DNA of 64,000 nucleotides from Prevotellaceae bacterium UBA1391 (GCA_002305265.1 DBQP01000010.1:219126-283125), one strand, 5' to 3'. Positions 9,279 to 18,638 are shown, numbered from the stretch's first letter. The notes: a model not told the origin generated them from the letters alone. Numbers and translations: made by a program.

Positions 9279-10615
9279 GCACACCCAGATTCTTTCAAGG
9301 CGATGCCCGCACCGTTCTTGTCAAGAAGAACATCATCGGTTCTCTCGGCATCAAGGGCTGGAGCGCGCTCACGCAATATCTCGTCGTTCCCCTCTCGCTC
9401 GACTGCCTCACGCAGTATGAATACGGCCTTTGGCTTACGATCAACACCATCCTCATCGCCATCGACGCCATCGACGTGGGCCTGGGCAACGGACTTCGCA
9501 ACAAACTGGCCGAGGCACTCGCACTGGGCGACAAGATTCAAGCCCGCAAATACGTCAGCACGACCTTCCTCATGCTCATCTGCGTCATGCTGCCCGTCAT
9601 GCTGCTCGCCGCCGCCGGCATCCAGGCAGTGGACTGCCACCGCCTGATGAACGTCGATGCGGCGCTCGTTCCCAACCTCAAGCTGATCCTCACGGCGGTC
9701 ATCGGCTTCATGGGCTCCACCTTCATCATGAAGTTCATCGGCAACACCTATCTCGGCCTTCAGCTGCCCGCCATCAACAATTTGCTCGTCGTGCTGGGAC
9801 AGACCCTCGCGCTCGCCGCCATCTATCTGCTCTCCCGCATGCACGTCGACAGCCTCCTGCTCGTCGTCATCGCCTACACGGCCTCTCCCCTGCTGGTCTA
9901 TCTGCTCGCCTACCCCGTCACCTTCTGCGGACGCTACAAGTATTTGGCGCCGTCTCTGAAGCACACCGACCGCCATACGTTCCAGCAACTGCTGCGTCTC
10001 GGTCTGTCCTTCTTCTTCATCCAGTTCACAGGCATCGTGCTCTTCACCGCCGCCAGCATCATCATCCAGAAGCAGCTGAGCCCCGAGTCCGTCACGCCCT
10101 ATCAGCTCACCAACCGCTACTACACCCTCCTGTTCATGCTCTTCACCATCATCGTGACGCCGCTCTGGTCGGCCACGACCGATGCCTACACCAAGGGCGA
10201 CTGGGCATGGATCCATAAAGTCATGCGGCGCATCCGTCTGTGGCTGCTCATCAGCATCGGGTTGCTGGTGGTCATGTACCTGGCCGCACCCCTCTTCTTC
10301 GAATTCTGGGTGCAGGGCCGCGTGAAAGTCGCACCAGCGCTCTCGTTCGCCATGGCCGTCTACACATGGATGCAGATCGCCAGCAACTCCTATTCCTACA
10401 TTCTGCTCGGCATCGGAAAGATACGCCTCATCACCATCGTTACCGCCGTCGAGGCAGTCGTCTTCATCCCCTTGCAGATTCTGGCATGCAAACATTTCGG
10501 CACGGTTGGCATCGCTGCAACGCTCTCCGCCGCCATCCTTGTCTCGCTCATCTTCAACGTCATCCAATTCAGAAAGATATCCACCAACACCGCCCACGGC
10601 ATATGGAACCAGTAG
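9275..10615 (+). CDS. lipopolysaccharide/polysaccharide flippase (Wzx, MATE/MOP superfamily)
   Basis: Expected to flip undecaprenyl-linked repeat units across the inner membrane. The 446-residue product has about 12-14 hydrophobic segments and the N-terminal NIIGSLGIKGWSALTQYLVV stretch typical of polysaccharide-synthesis flippases, then YEYGLWLTINTI and GLGNGLRNKLAEA, both common in Bacteroidetes members. It overlaps the Wzy-like gene by 4 bp (ATGA) and the next glycosyltransferase by 13 bp, so these genes are translationally coupled. Confidence 0.88.
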   Translation: MSTPRFFQGDARTVLVKKNIIGSLGIKGWSALTQYLVVPLSLDCLTQYEYGLWLTINTILIAIDAIDVGLGNGLRNKLAEALALGDKIQARKYVSTTFLMLICVMLPVMLLAAAGIQAVDCHRLMNVDAALVPNLKLILTAVIGFMGSTFIMKFIGNTYLGLQLPAINNLLVVLGQTLALAAIYLLSRMHVDSLLLVVIAYTASPLLVYLLAYPVTFCGRYKYLAPSLKHTDRHTFQQLLRLGLSFFFIQFTGIVLFTAASIIIQKQLSPESVTPYQLTNRYYTLLFMLFTIIVTPLWSATTDAYTKGDWAWIHKVMRRIRLWLLISIGLLVVMYLAAPLFFEFWVQGRVKVAPALSFAMAVYTWMQIASNSYSYILLGIGKIRLITIVTAVEAVVFIPLQILACKHFGTVGIAATLSAAILVSLIFNVIQFRKISTNTAHGIWNQ

Positions 10616-11472
10616 ACTCCGCATCCGCCGCACTCGTCATCGTGCTCTTCCATCCCTCGGCCGACGACATCGCCCATGTGAGCATGCTCGCCTCGCATGT
10701 CGGCGGCGCAGTGGTGGACAACAGCGACGCGCCTTGCGTGCAGACGGACACCATCGGTCGCATGGCCTACATCTGCAACGGAAAGAACCTGGGCATAGCC
10801 ACTGCACAGAACATCGGCATTCGCACGCTGCTCGCACGGCATCCTGGCCTTCGCCACATCGTCTTTCTCGACCAAGACAGCCGGCTCGGCCCCGACTACG
10901 TGGCGCAGATTACGGCAGCCTTCGACGCCATCAGCCGCGAACTGCCCCGGCTGGCACTGCTGGGTCCGACCGCCTTCCGGCAAGACGACGGCAGCGAGTA
11001 CAAGTCGGTCATCCACCACGACAAGTCTGCCGCCACCAGCCTTCCCTTCATTGCCCGGCGCGAGGTCATCTCCTCCGGATGCTGCATCTCCACCGCTGCA
11101 TTAGCCGACGTCGGCCTCAACGACGAGCCGCTCTTCATCGACTACGTAGACTTCGAATGGTGCTGGCGCGCAAGCAGCAAGGGCTATGTCTGCGGCATCA
11201 CGCCCGCAGTCCGCATCGCCCACAAGGTGGGGCAGCGCGAACTGTCCTTCCCCGGCGGCTACCGCGTGATCATTTCCGCCCCCTTCCGCTATTTCTATCA
11301 GTACCGCAACTACCTCTGGCTCTGCCGCCGCTCCTACGTGCCCCGCCAGTGGAAAATCAACAAGGGCGTCAAGCTCTTCCTCCGCCTCCTCTACTTCCCC
11401 CTCCTCGTCAGGGGCGGCTACGCCCGCTGGAGGCAAATGCTACGAGGCATCAAAGCCGCTCTCCGCTCATGA
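10603..11472 (+). CDS. family 2 glycosyltransferase (rhamnosyltransferase-like)
   Basis: A 289-residue GT-A fold enzyme, cytoplasmic or membrane-associated. Features in order: LVIVLFHPSADD at the N-terminus in place of the usual VxVVYN, GKNLGIATAQNIGI (nucleotide-binding NxGxAxAxNxG pattern), FLDQDSRLGPDY with the DxDS metal site, and FIDYVDFEWCWRA in the acceptor half. These match the rhamnosyltransferase subgroup, but the donor sugar is not certain. It shares the C-terminal pattern YRNYLWLCRRxYVP with the next gene, so the two are probably duplicates. It starts inside the end of wzx and ends overlapping the next ATG. Confidence 0.87.
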   Translation: MEPVDSASAALVIVLFHPSADDIAHVSMLASHVGGAVVDNSDAPCVQTDTIGRMAYICNGKNLGIATAQNIGIRTLLARHPGLRHIVFLDQDSRLGPDYVAQITAAFDAISRELPRLALLGPTAFRQDDGSEYKSVIHHDKSAATSLPFIARREVISSGCCISTAALADVGLNDEPLFIDYVDFEWCWRASSKGYVCGITPAVRIAHKVGQRELSFPGGYRVIISAPFRYFYQYRNYLWLCRRSYVPRQWKINKGVKLFLRLLYFPLLVRGGYARWRQMLRGIKAALRS

Positions 11473-12389
11473 AGATTGCAGCCATCATCATCCTATACAA
11501 CCCCGACGCCAGACAGATCCGCCAGACCGTCGACTCGATTCTTCCGCAAGTCGACCACCTCTGCCTCGCCGACAATTCCGACGAATCACACCATGTGTGG
11601 TTCGACGGCCTGCCTCGCGTTTCCTACCTCCACCTCGGCGGCAACCGCGGCATCGCAGCCGCACAGAATGCCGCCATGCGGACATTGGAGTCCGACCGCT
11701 ACGACTTCCTGCTCTTCTGCGACCAAGACAGCCGGGCCGAGGCCGACACCGTCAGCCAGCTCGCCCGCGCCTGCACAGCCCTTCAGCAGCACGGCCAGCC
11801 CACGGGCGGAGTCGGCACCCGCGCCGTCAACCGACAGACGGGGCGCCCCTACGCGGCCAAGTCCCGCGAATACGAGACTTTCGAACTCGCCAGCGGCGAC
11901 GGCACACGCTGCACGCTCACGCGCTGCAGCTACATCCGCTCCTCCATCTCGCTCATTCCCGCCACCCACTTCGACACCGTCGGGGGCTTCGACGAACGTC
12001 TCTTCATCGATGCCGTCGACAACGAGTGGTGCTGGCGCGCGACGCATCTGGCCGGTCTGCAGTTCTACATCGCGGAAGCCGCGCACATCGTCCACATGCT
12101 CGGCGAGGGCGACCGACGTCTCGCCGGACGCCAACTCGCCATCTCTTCTCCCTTCCGCATCTATTTCCAACTGCGCAACTACCTCTGGCTCTGCCGCCGC
12201 CCCTACGTGCCGGCTTGGTGGAAGCGGCATCACGCACTGAAATATCTCGCGAAAATCGGCTACTACCTCCTCTGCTGCCGGCCCCGTATGGCCTATCTCA
12301 AGCAGATCCTGCGCGGCCTGCGCGACGGCTTGTTCCGCCTGCCACGCCCGAACGCCGCCGACACGTCCACACACAATCCCGACCATTAA
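11469..12389 (+). CDS. family 2 glycosyltransferase (rhamnosyltransferase-like), paralogue of upstream gene
   Basis: A 306-residue GT-A enzyme: AAIIILYNPD at the N-terminus, GNRGIAAAQNAAM, FCDQDSRAEAD with the metal-binding DxD, and FIDAVDNEWCWRA. It shows the same overall plan and the same LRNYLWLCRRPYVP C-terminal motif as the previous gene, but with different linker residues, so the two probably add sugars in consecutive steps. Its ATG overlaps the upstream stop (ATGA). The donor cannot be fixed from sequence. Confidence 0.87.
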   Translation: MKIAAIIILYNPDARQIRQTVDSILPQVDHLCLADNSDESHHVWFDGLPRVSYLHLGGNRGIAAAQNAAMRTLESDRYDFLLFCDQDSRAEADTVSQLARACTALQQHGQPTGGVGTRAVNRQTGRPYAAKSREYETFELASGDGTRCTLTRCSYIRSSISLIPATHFDTVGGFDERLFIDAVDNEWCWRATHLAGLQFYIAEAAHIVHMLGEGDRRLAGRQLAISSPFRIYFQLRNYLWLCRRPYVPAWWKRHHALKYLAKIGYYLLCCRPRMAYLKQILRGLRDGLFRLPRPNAADTSTHNPDH

Positions 12390-12407
12390 CCCGCCCACGC
12401 TCTCCTC

Positions 12408-13319
12408 ATGACCATATCCGTCCTCATGTCCGTCTACCGCAGCGAGCAGCCCGACCATCTCGACCAGGCGCTCCACAGCGTCTGGACGCAGCAGACACGC
12501 AAGCCCGACCAGATAGTTCTCATCAAGGACGGGCCGCTCGACCCACCCGCCGAGGCCGTCATCGACGACTGGGCCCGAAGACTCGGCACCCGGCTCACCC
12601 TCCATCAGAATGCGCAGAACGTTGGCCTGACCCGCTCGCTCAACACCGGAATCGCGCTCGCCACGTCGGAGCTCATTGCCCGCATGGACAGCGACGACCT
12701 CTCCACGCCCCGCCGATTCGAGCTTCAGCACGACTTTCTGCTGGCCCATCCCGACGTCGACATCGTCGGCGGCAGCATGCAGGAGTTCAGCCAGACGGAG
12801 CCCTGCATCAACGTGCGCCACTATCCGCCGACCCATGCCGACGCCGTCCGCATGATTGCCAAGGCCAGTCCGCTCGCCCACCCCACCGTCATGATGCGCC
12901 GCAGCCTCTTCACCCGCGGCGGGCTGCGCTACGACGAACGCTACCGCACGAGCCAGGACATCGCCCTCTGGTTCGACGCCATCTGCGCCGGCTACCACAT
13001 CGGCAACGTGCCCGAGGTGACGCTGCTCTTCCGCCGCGACAACGACGTGTTCCGCCGCCGCAGCCGCGCCAAGGCCTGGAACGAGTTCCGCATCTACATG
13101 TCCGGCATCCGCCGCCTCCACGGCCTGCTCACGCTGAAGTACTTCTTCCCGCTGGCGCGACTGGTGTTCCGCCTCATGCCCCGCCGCCTCATCAAGGCCA
13201 TCTACAGCAGCCCGCTGCGGCAGAAGGTGGTGGAGGCAAAGCCCACAGCCGCCACCCAAGTCCGCGCCGCGGCCACAGCAAATACCCGGCATGACGAGAC
13301 GGCCGACACGCCATACTGA
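12408..13319 (+). CDS. family 2 glycosyltransferase
   Basis: A 303-residue GT-A enzyme beginning ISVLMSVYRSEQPDHL, with a QTRKPDQIVLIKDGP segment, NVGLTRSLNTGI, and ARMDSDDLSTPRRFE carrying the DxDD metal site. This is the subgroup often annotated as amylovoran or capsular biosynthesis glycosyltransferase. It is the last plus-strand gene of the polysaccharide operon; a strong hairpin (13406-13442) lies 87 bp after its stop. Confidence 0.87.
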   Translation: MTISVLMSVYRSEQPDHLDQALHSVWTQQTRKPDQIVLIKDGPLDPPAEAVIDDWARRLGTRLTLHQNAQNVGLTRSLNTGIALATSELIARMDSDDLSTPRRFELQHDFLLAHPDVDIVGGSMQEFSQTEPCINVRHYPPTHADAVRMIAKASPLAHPTVMMRRSLFTRGGLRYDERYRTSQDIALWFDAICAGYHIGNVPEVTLLFRRDNDVFRRRSRAKAWNEFRIYMSGIRRLHGLLTLKYFFPLARLVFRLMPRRLIKAIYSSPLRQKVVEAKPTAATQVRAAATANTRHDETADTPY

Positions 13320-13405
13320 GCAGAAGCGCACGCAGCCCCAAATGACTCCGCCGGAGCGCGAGGGCTACCATCGCTCCACCCGACACATCCATCCCCGCAC
13401 AACAA

Positions 13406-13442
13406 CAGCGCAGCACTTCCCACATCGGGAGGTGCTGCGCTG
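13406..13442. terminator. bidirectional terminator hairpin between convergent genes
   Basis: A 16-bp stem (13406-13421 with 13427-13442, one wobble pair) and a 5-nt loop sit between the convergent glycosyltransferase genes. No long U-run follows on either strand, but position and stem strength support a shared terminator. Confidence 0.7.
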
Positions 13443-13486
13443 TCATTGAGTTGCGGTCGTACCATCAGCGGCCGTAGGCAAGACTG

Positions 13487-14503
13487 TCAGCCGTGCCGCT
13501 CACGGCCTGTCCATTTGCGCACGCGACGGACCATCGAACGGAAGATGTGGCCCCAGTTTCCCGCCCGCAAGTTGAGCCAGAGTTCCTCCAGCGAGCGTGC
13601 CACTTTCAGCCACGGATGCCCCCAGGCATGCACCCGATAGAAGTGCTCCTTGTACGCTGCCCACTCCATCACGCTCTCGGGATGGCGCAGGGGGAACGTC
13701 AGTTCGAAACGTGGCATGGTGAAAATGCGGCGCAGGCGGTGCGGCATCGTCTGCAAGGCGGCGAAATGGGTGCTGTCGGCCGTGGCCCCGACGTTGTTCA
13801 CGAGGTTCACTGCCGGCATCACGGCCAGCCCGTTCTGCTGCAGCATGGCGCTCCAGAAGATGCTCTCGAAGTAGGCCTTGCCCGAGGCCCTGTGGTCGCG
13901 GCACATCTGCACGAAGTCGCTGCGCAGGCGGCGGTGGCGCACGAGCGACTCCATCTGCTGCACCTGCTCGGGACGGTCGAGCCAGCTGTAGCTGGCGTCC
14001 CACGTGTCGACCACGCGCCGCCACGAGGCCCATCCCCAGATGCTGAACACCGAGGTGAAGAAATAGTCGGCGCCCACGCCCTCGGTGCGCTCGTCGGTGT
14101 TGAAACCGGCAATCATCGTCACACGCGGGTCGTGCTCGTAGCGGTCGAGCATCTCCTTGCAGAAGGGGAAGAAGGACTGCGAGGGCACGACGTCGTCTTC
14201 CAGCACGATCACCTTGTCGGCCAACGAGAAGGCCCACGTCTGCGCGCGGTAGCCGCTGGGGTCGCAGCCCCAGTTCCGCTCCTGATAGTTGCGGTGAACG
14301 TCACACTCCCAGTCGATGCCCTCGGCAATCTTGCGGCACGCGGCATGCCCTTCGGCGTCCTGCGGACCGCGCGGCCCGTCTTGATAGAGGAAAAGGCGCG
14401 CCGGACGCGCCTTGCGCACCTCGGCGAAGACGAGACGGAAGGTTTCGGGACGATTGAAGAAAAGCAGCAGTACGGCTACGTCGCATTGGGCGGGAGGAAG
14501 CAT
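13487..14503 (-). CDS. glycosyltransferase-like nucleotide-diphospho-sugar transferase (HlpA-like family)
   Basis: A 338-residue protein with a GT-A-like N-terminal half: VAVLLLFFNRPETF, RLFLYQDGPRG, then VIVLEDDVVPS with the metal-binding EDD, and SVFSIWGWASWRR in the second half. This combination is found in proteins often annotated as hemolytic protein HlpA-like or sugar transferases in Bacteroidetes polysaccharide loci. I chose the ATG at 14503 (MLPPAQCD). The frame stays open upstream into a GAAGGCCTTC array, which is a compositional artefact and not coding. It is convergent with the polysaccharide operon and probably decorates the same glycan. Confidence 0.75.
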   Translation of the reverse strand: MLPPAQCDVAVLLLFFNRPETFRLVFAEVRKARPARLFLYQDGPRGPQDAEGHAACRKIAEGIDWECDVHRNYQERNWGCDPSGYRAQTWAFSLADKVIVLEDDVVPSQSFFPFCKEMLDRYEHDPRVTMIAGFNTDERTEGVGADYFFTSVFSIWGWASWRRVVDTWDASYSWLDRPEQVQQMESLVRHRRLRSDFVQMCRDHRASGKAYFESIFWSAMLQQNGLAVMPAVNLVNNVGATADSTHFAALQTMPHRLRRIFTMPRFELTFPLRHPESVMEWAAYKEHFYRVHAWGHPWLKVARSLEELWLNLRAGNWGHIFRSMVRRVRKWTGRERHG

Positions 14504-14570
14504 CGGCAGTGCAGATTGAAGATGGACAATCGGGCGCCGCAGGCAAGAGCCGCGGCGACATGGGTGGAAA

Positions 14571-14636
14571 ACGAAGGCCTTCGCGAAGGAACACGAAGGC
14601 CTTCTTCTTTCATCACGAAGGCCTTCGTGTGCGCAG
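14571..14636 (+). repeat. GAAGGCCTTC x3, 22-bp period
   Basis: Perfect palindromes start at 14573, 14595 and 14617, exactly 22 bp apart, with unrelated 12-bp spacers that mostly end in AC or CAC. The array lies upstream of the minus-strand sugar-transferase-like gene and downstream of the gldN terminator. Confidence 0.93.
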
Positions 14637-14801
14637 GGGAGAATGGCTGCCGGCAACGCGACGGACGTCGGGCGAACGTCGGCGGCGCGGATGCCTCGCG
14701 AAGCATGTACGCCGACGGCACCGCAAAAGGCGGCACCAAGGGCGAGCACGGTGCAAATATCGGGTTTTCCTACGAGACAGCCAACTCTGCGACGCGAAAA
14801 A

Positions 14802-14857
14802 ACGGCCACCGTCCCGTTCTTCTGCCTCCTGCGAGGGAAGAACGGGACGGTGGCCGT
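14802..14857 (-). terminator. strong intrinsic terminator of the T9SS gld operon
   Basis: A perfect 21-bp stem (14802-14822 with 14837-14857) and 14-nt loop, followed in minus-strand sense by six U. It starts 27 bp after the gldN stop and is the clearest intrinsic terminator in the window. Confidence 0.92.
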
Positions 14858-14884
14858 GGATGCGGGGCGGAGTGTCGGGAAGCG

Positions 14885-15964
14885 TCAGTGGCGCTGGCGG
14901 CGAACGGTGACGCGCGGTCCGGAACTGGCTGAGGAGGACGCCTTGGGCTGCTTCTCGGCCTTCTGCGTGGAGACGGTGGAGCGTGCCGACGAGGCGGAAG
15001 TGCGGGTCGTGCGGGTCGTGCGCACGCTGCGCTTGCGGTTGGCGCGCAGACTGTCTTCGACGGCTGCGATGCTGTCGAGGCGTGCCAGCTCGGCACTGTC
15101 GACGGGCGTCGCCCACAGGTGCTTCTCGAAGTCGACGATCTGCTTCTCGATGCGCTTCTGCTCGTTCTTCCGGGCCGTCTCGTCGGGATACATCTGCTGG
15201 AGGGAACGTCCCTGCATGTTGGTGGTCATGTAGATGTTTCCCTTGTAGTGGTTGGTGGCGAAGAAGTCGGCCATCGACATGCGGCTGGCGTTGTTGAGGT
15301 TGCTCACCATGATCATGTGCTGCGAGAGATAGGGCTCGACATCTTCCATGCGCACCCAGAAGAGCGGGTACTTTCGGGCGGAGGACTCCTCAAGGGAGAA
15401 CTCGTCGTTGCGGTGGAGCACGGGGCAGAAGGCCACGACGCGGGTGTGGTAGGTGGCGGTCACCTCATCGTAGTAGCTGCTCTCCTTCACGTAGTAGCTC
15501 AGCACCTCGGCGGAGGGGATGTCGTAGTCGAGCACCTTGATGCTGCGGCCGTCGATTTCGTAGGGAATCTCGTAGCTGTCGAGCATGTCCTTGAAGTGCA
15601 TGCGGTTGGCCTCGGTCAGATTCTCGGCCGACGAGTTGATGTCGTATTTGTAGGCGGGAATCGTTCCGGTATTGAGCAGGCGGAAGAGGACGGTGAAGAG
15701 ATTGGCCTCGTTGCCGCGGGCCTCAAGCGGATAGTAGAGCGCGGCGTTCTGATTGTCCATCAGGCTGATCTCGCGGTAGATCTCGCGGCGCCAGGGCACA
15801 TCGGCCGGCACGGCGACTGCCGTGGGATACATGAGGCTGGCGCGGGAGACGCTCTGCTGGGCTTCGGTCTTGGCGCGGTTGGTGGCCACGCGCGACTTCT
15901 GGGGCTGGGCCATCGCCAGAAGGGCGGTGGACAGTGCGAAGGCAAGGATTATGATGCGTTTCAT
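14885..15964 (-). CDS. gldN: T9SS ring-associated protein GldN/PorN
   Basis: Periplasmic component of the type IX secretion machine that forms, with the GldK/PorK lipoprotein, the ring linked to the inner-membrane GldLM motor. The 359-residue product has a signal peptide (MKRIIILAFALSTALLAMAQ) and the family blocks RREIYREISLMDNQNAALYY and NEANLFTVLFRLL near residues 60-110. The C-terminal 60 residues are Ser/Arg/Ala-rich and low complexity (about 300-359), with RTTRTTRTS-like repeats. It is the last gene of porP-gldK-gldL-gldM-gldN and is followed at once by a strong terminator. Confidence 0.93.
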   Translation of the reverse strand: MKRIIILAFALSTALLAMAQPQKSRVATNRAKTEAQQSVSRASLMYPTAVAVPADVPWRREIYREISLMDNQNAALYYPLEARGNEANLFTVLFRLLNTGTIPAYKYDINSSAENLTEANRMHFKDMLDSYEIPYEIDGRSIKVLDYDIPSAEVLSYYVKESSYYDEVTATYHTRVVAFCPVLHRNDEFSLEESSARKYPLFWVRMEDVEPYLSQHMIMVSNLNNASRMSMADFFATNHYKGNIYMTTNMQGRSLQQMYPDETARKNEQKRIEKQIVDFEKHLWATPVDSAELARLDSIAAVEDSLRANRKRSVRTTRTTRTSASSARSTVSTQKAEKQPKASSSASSGPRVTVRRQRH

Positions 15965-16032
15965 AGGTCGGTATGAATAGTGCGGCCCGGGAGTCAGTCG
16001 GCCGCCGAATTACGATTTGCTGTCTGCTGTCG

Positions 16033-17601
16033 TCAGTTCACGATGATTTCCATGGCGTAGGGCAGCGTGCGGTCGACGCCGTCCGGACCTGTGGCATGGA
16101 CGCGCGAGATGATGAAACGTCGGCCGCGCTGGATGCGGCGGAACATGTCCATCTGGCGGTCGGAGAAGCTGGCGCCGGCCGACTTCTCCACGACGGAGTT
16201 GCCGAGGTTGTCCGTAAAGACGGTCTCGAAGCTGGTGACCTGGAACGGGATGTCGAGCAGGCCGTCGTCGATGGCGGCGCTCACGCCTTTGGCGCTGACA
16301 AGGCTGGCCTTCGCCACGGGACGTCCGCCTTTGTAGCGGGTGGTCTCGCCCTTGGCGTCGGTGAGCAGGATGTAGGCCGAGGGGTCGGGCAACTTGCGCA
16401 CGTGGAAGTTGAATTTGCCCATCTCCTGCGCACGTCCTTCGTTCTGCGCGGTGATGGTGATGGTGACGTCGCCGCTTGTGGCGGAGGGGACGGCGATGTA
16501 CTGTCCGTCGGCGCGCTTGGTGAGCGTGCCGCCCGTCATCGAGGCCGCAATGCGGTTGATGGGCACGCCGGGCACACCCACGGAGATGGGGTTCTGGTAG
16601 CCGGCATAGAGCACGTTCATCATGGTGGCGGACACCGTGGCGGAGGGTTCCACCACCGTGTACTTCTGCTCGAATTCGCGGCGAATCACGTCGCCGTTGC
16701 CGTTGGGCATCGTGAGGTAGCCACGCAGGGTGAAGTCGCCGGTGGAGTTGCACACTGTCTCATAGAGGCCGCGGGAATTCTTGAGCAGCGTATTGCCGAT
16801 GTAGATGTCGGGGCGCTGCGTCGTGTCGATGGCGGCCATGACGATCTGGGCCGAGAACTTGCCGCCGCGGACCACGGTGTGTGCGTTGGGGATGACGAAG
16901 GCGCTAATCTGGTTGACGCGCACGTCCTTCACGTCGATGTTGGAGACGAGCTGGTGGAGAATCTCGCTTTCGGCAAAGCGGACGTCATTCTGCAACTTCG
17001 TGAGCAGCGTGACGGCGGCCGCCACAGGCATATCCTCGAACATGGCTTCCTGCCAGTTCTTGCCGATGAGACCGGCGCGACGGGGCACCTCGGTCGAGAA
17101 GTTGTCGGCGATGATGTCCTTCTGCGTCGGGTCGACAACCATGCTGACGACCTTGTCGCGGTATTGATTGATGGCGTCGTAGAGCTCGCGCCCCTGCCCG
17201 ATGCCTTCGGCCAGCATGACGTGGCTCGCGGCCTCCGTATTGTCTCGGTTGCGGATGTCGCTGAGGTCAGCGTCCGAGCCGTCGGCATAGCGCACGATCT
17301 GCAGCTTCAGCTGTTCGGCATAGTTGCAGAGCGAGTCGGACATCTGCTTCACGTAGACGGCCTTGTCGTACCACGGGCGCACTTTCTCGGGGTTTTCCTT
17401 GAGCGCTTGTTCAAGCGAGGCAAAGATGTTCTGGTTCTGCGTGGTCGAATTGTTGGCCGAGCGGGTCAACCCATCGTTGACGAGCGTGAATCCGTTGAGC
17501 ACATCGCTGCTGACGTTGAGGGCCAGCATGGCCATCAACACGATGTACATCAGATTGATCATCTTCTGACGCGGCGATATTTTCTTAATGCGTATTGCCA
17601 T
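16033..17601 (-). CDS. gldM: T9SS inner-membrane motor protein GldM/PorM
   Basis: Forms with GldL the proton-driven motor of type IX secretion; one N-terminal transmembrane helix and a long periplasmic stalk of stacked Ig-like domains reach the GldKN ring. The 522-residue product begins MAIRIKKISPRQKMINLMYI, the diagnostic start of GldM, with the helix near residues 15-35. It then has a helical domain with GldM blocks such as RAGLIGKNWQEAMFEDMPV, and beta-rich D2-D4 regions. An in-frame start 11 codons upstream is possible but does not fit the family N-terminus. It lies 68 bp upstream of gldN. Confidence 0.94.
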   Translation of the reverse strand: MAIRIKKISPRQKMINLMYIVLMAMLALNVSSDVLNGFTLVNDGLTRSANNSTTQNQNIFASLEQALKENPEKVRPWYDKAVYVKQMSDSLCNYAEQLKLQIVRYADGSDADLSDIRNRDNTEAASHVMLAEGIGQGRELYDAINQYRDKVVSMVVDPTQKDIIADNFSTEVPRRAGLIGKNWQEAMFEDMPVAAAVTLLTKLQNDVRFAESEILHQLVSNIDVKDVRVNQISAFVIPNAHTVVRGGKFSAQIVMAAIDTTQRPDIYIGNTLLKNSRGLYETVCNSTGDFTLRGYLTMPNGNGDVIRREFEQKYTVVEPSATVSATMMNVLYAGYQNPISVGVPGVPINRIAASMTGGTLTKRADGQYIAVPSATSGDVTITITAQNEGRAQEMGKFNFHVRKLPDPSAYILLTDAKGETTRYKGGRPVAKASLVSAKGVSAAIDDGLLDIPFQVTSFETVFTDNLGNSVVEKSAGASFSDRQMDMFRRIQRGRRFIISRVHATGPDGVDRTLPYAMEIIVN

Positions 17602-17794
17602 TGTAGGAGTGGTATGAGCGCGGACGGACTGCACGCCGGCCGTGCTGAATCTTCAACTATAACGTGTCCGATGGCCGGAGCTGTTGCATCCGGACGGCAG
17701 GGACAGTATGCCTGACAAGCAGGAAGAACCTGACCGTTCTTCAACTTCAGTCTTGCGCTGTGGAATCTAAGGAATGACGGACGGGCGAGCAATC

Positions 17795-18538
17795 CTACCC
17801 GATCTTCAGCTTCAGCGCCTCGATCATGCGGGAATAAACCTCGTTCAGCTCCTGAAGCTGCTCGGCGAGGCGCTTCGACTGCGTGTTGACGTCGTCGATC
17901 GTGGCCGACTGCTGGCCCACACTGCGGAGCTGCATCTCGTAGAAGCGGTTGATGCCCGTGAGCGTGCGGTTCATGTTCTCCATCTCCTCGCTGTCGCGGG
18001 TCAGGCGCGCCGACTGCTCGGCCACTTGCTTGAGCGTGCTCGTCAGCTCGCGGAGCTGGTCGACATAAGCCTGCGTGGCCTCGGCCATATCGGGAGATGC
18101 TGGCATTTTCTGTGCCTCTGCCAGCTGGGAGAAGTTCGCAGCCAATGCTGCGGCATCGACGGGACCGGACGCTGCATTCGAACCTGCGCCAGCCGGCATG
18201 GCTGCAGCGACAACGGCCGCTTGGGCGACAGGACGCGTGGCCTGCACGACGTCAGGCACGGTTTCTACTTCTACTTCGCCACCCTCATCCGCAAAGTTGC
18301 TCTTCTCGTCGCCGTATCTCCACTGGCGCTCGAAGCCGCTGATGAAGAAAACGATGACTTCCGTACCCATTCCGAGGAAGAGCATGAAGTTTGCACCTGC
18401 GATATGAGTGAGTTTGAAGAGCGCACCGAGAATCACGATGGCGGCTCCCCAGGAGTATGCCTTGTTCAAGAAGTCCTGTCCGCTCTCCGTCTCCATCCAT
18501 GCCTGGATGGCAGTGAGTCTCTTCTTTCCGTTTGCCAT
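17795..18538 (-). CDS. gldL: T9SS inner-membrane motor protein GldL/PorL
   Basis: Partner of GldM in the rotary motor. The 247-residue product has two transmembrane helices, near residues 27-45 (SWGAAIVILGALFKLTHI) and 48-66 (ANFMLFLGMGTEVIVFFIS), in the order expected for GldL, with the conserved glutamate inside the second helix (GTEVIVFF) thought to carry protons. A cytoplasmic coiled-coil-prone tail (about 140-240) follows. A variable Ala-rich linker lies near 90-135. It is followed by about 190 bp before gldM and preceded by the 22-bp-period array that separates it from gldK. Confidence 0.94.
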   Translation of the reverse strand: MANGKKRLTAIQAWMETESGQDFLNKAYSWGAAIVILGALFKLTHIAGANFMLFLGMGTEVIVFFISGFERQWRYGDEKSNFADEGGEVEVETVPDVVQATRPVAQAAVVAAAMPAGAGSNAASGPVDAAALAANFSQLAEAQKMPASPDMAEATQAYVDQLRELTSTLKQVAEQSARLTRDSEEMENMNRTLTGINRFYEMQLRSVGQQSATIDDVNTQSKRLAEQLQELNEVYSRMIEALKLKIG

Positions 18539-18638
18539 AATATTGTTGTATGTGTTGTTTTCGAGGATTTATCTATCTTTCTCGCCACCGTCCGACGCCC
18601 AAGCATCCTGTCGCAGCCGCATCCCGGGCGGACCGGCA

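Noticed and set aside
13487..14809. Long N-terminal extension of the minus-strand sugar-transferase-like gene
   Set aside because: The extra ~100 residues are encoded by the repeat array and non-conserved flanks; the GT-A fold begins right after the ATG at 14503.
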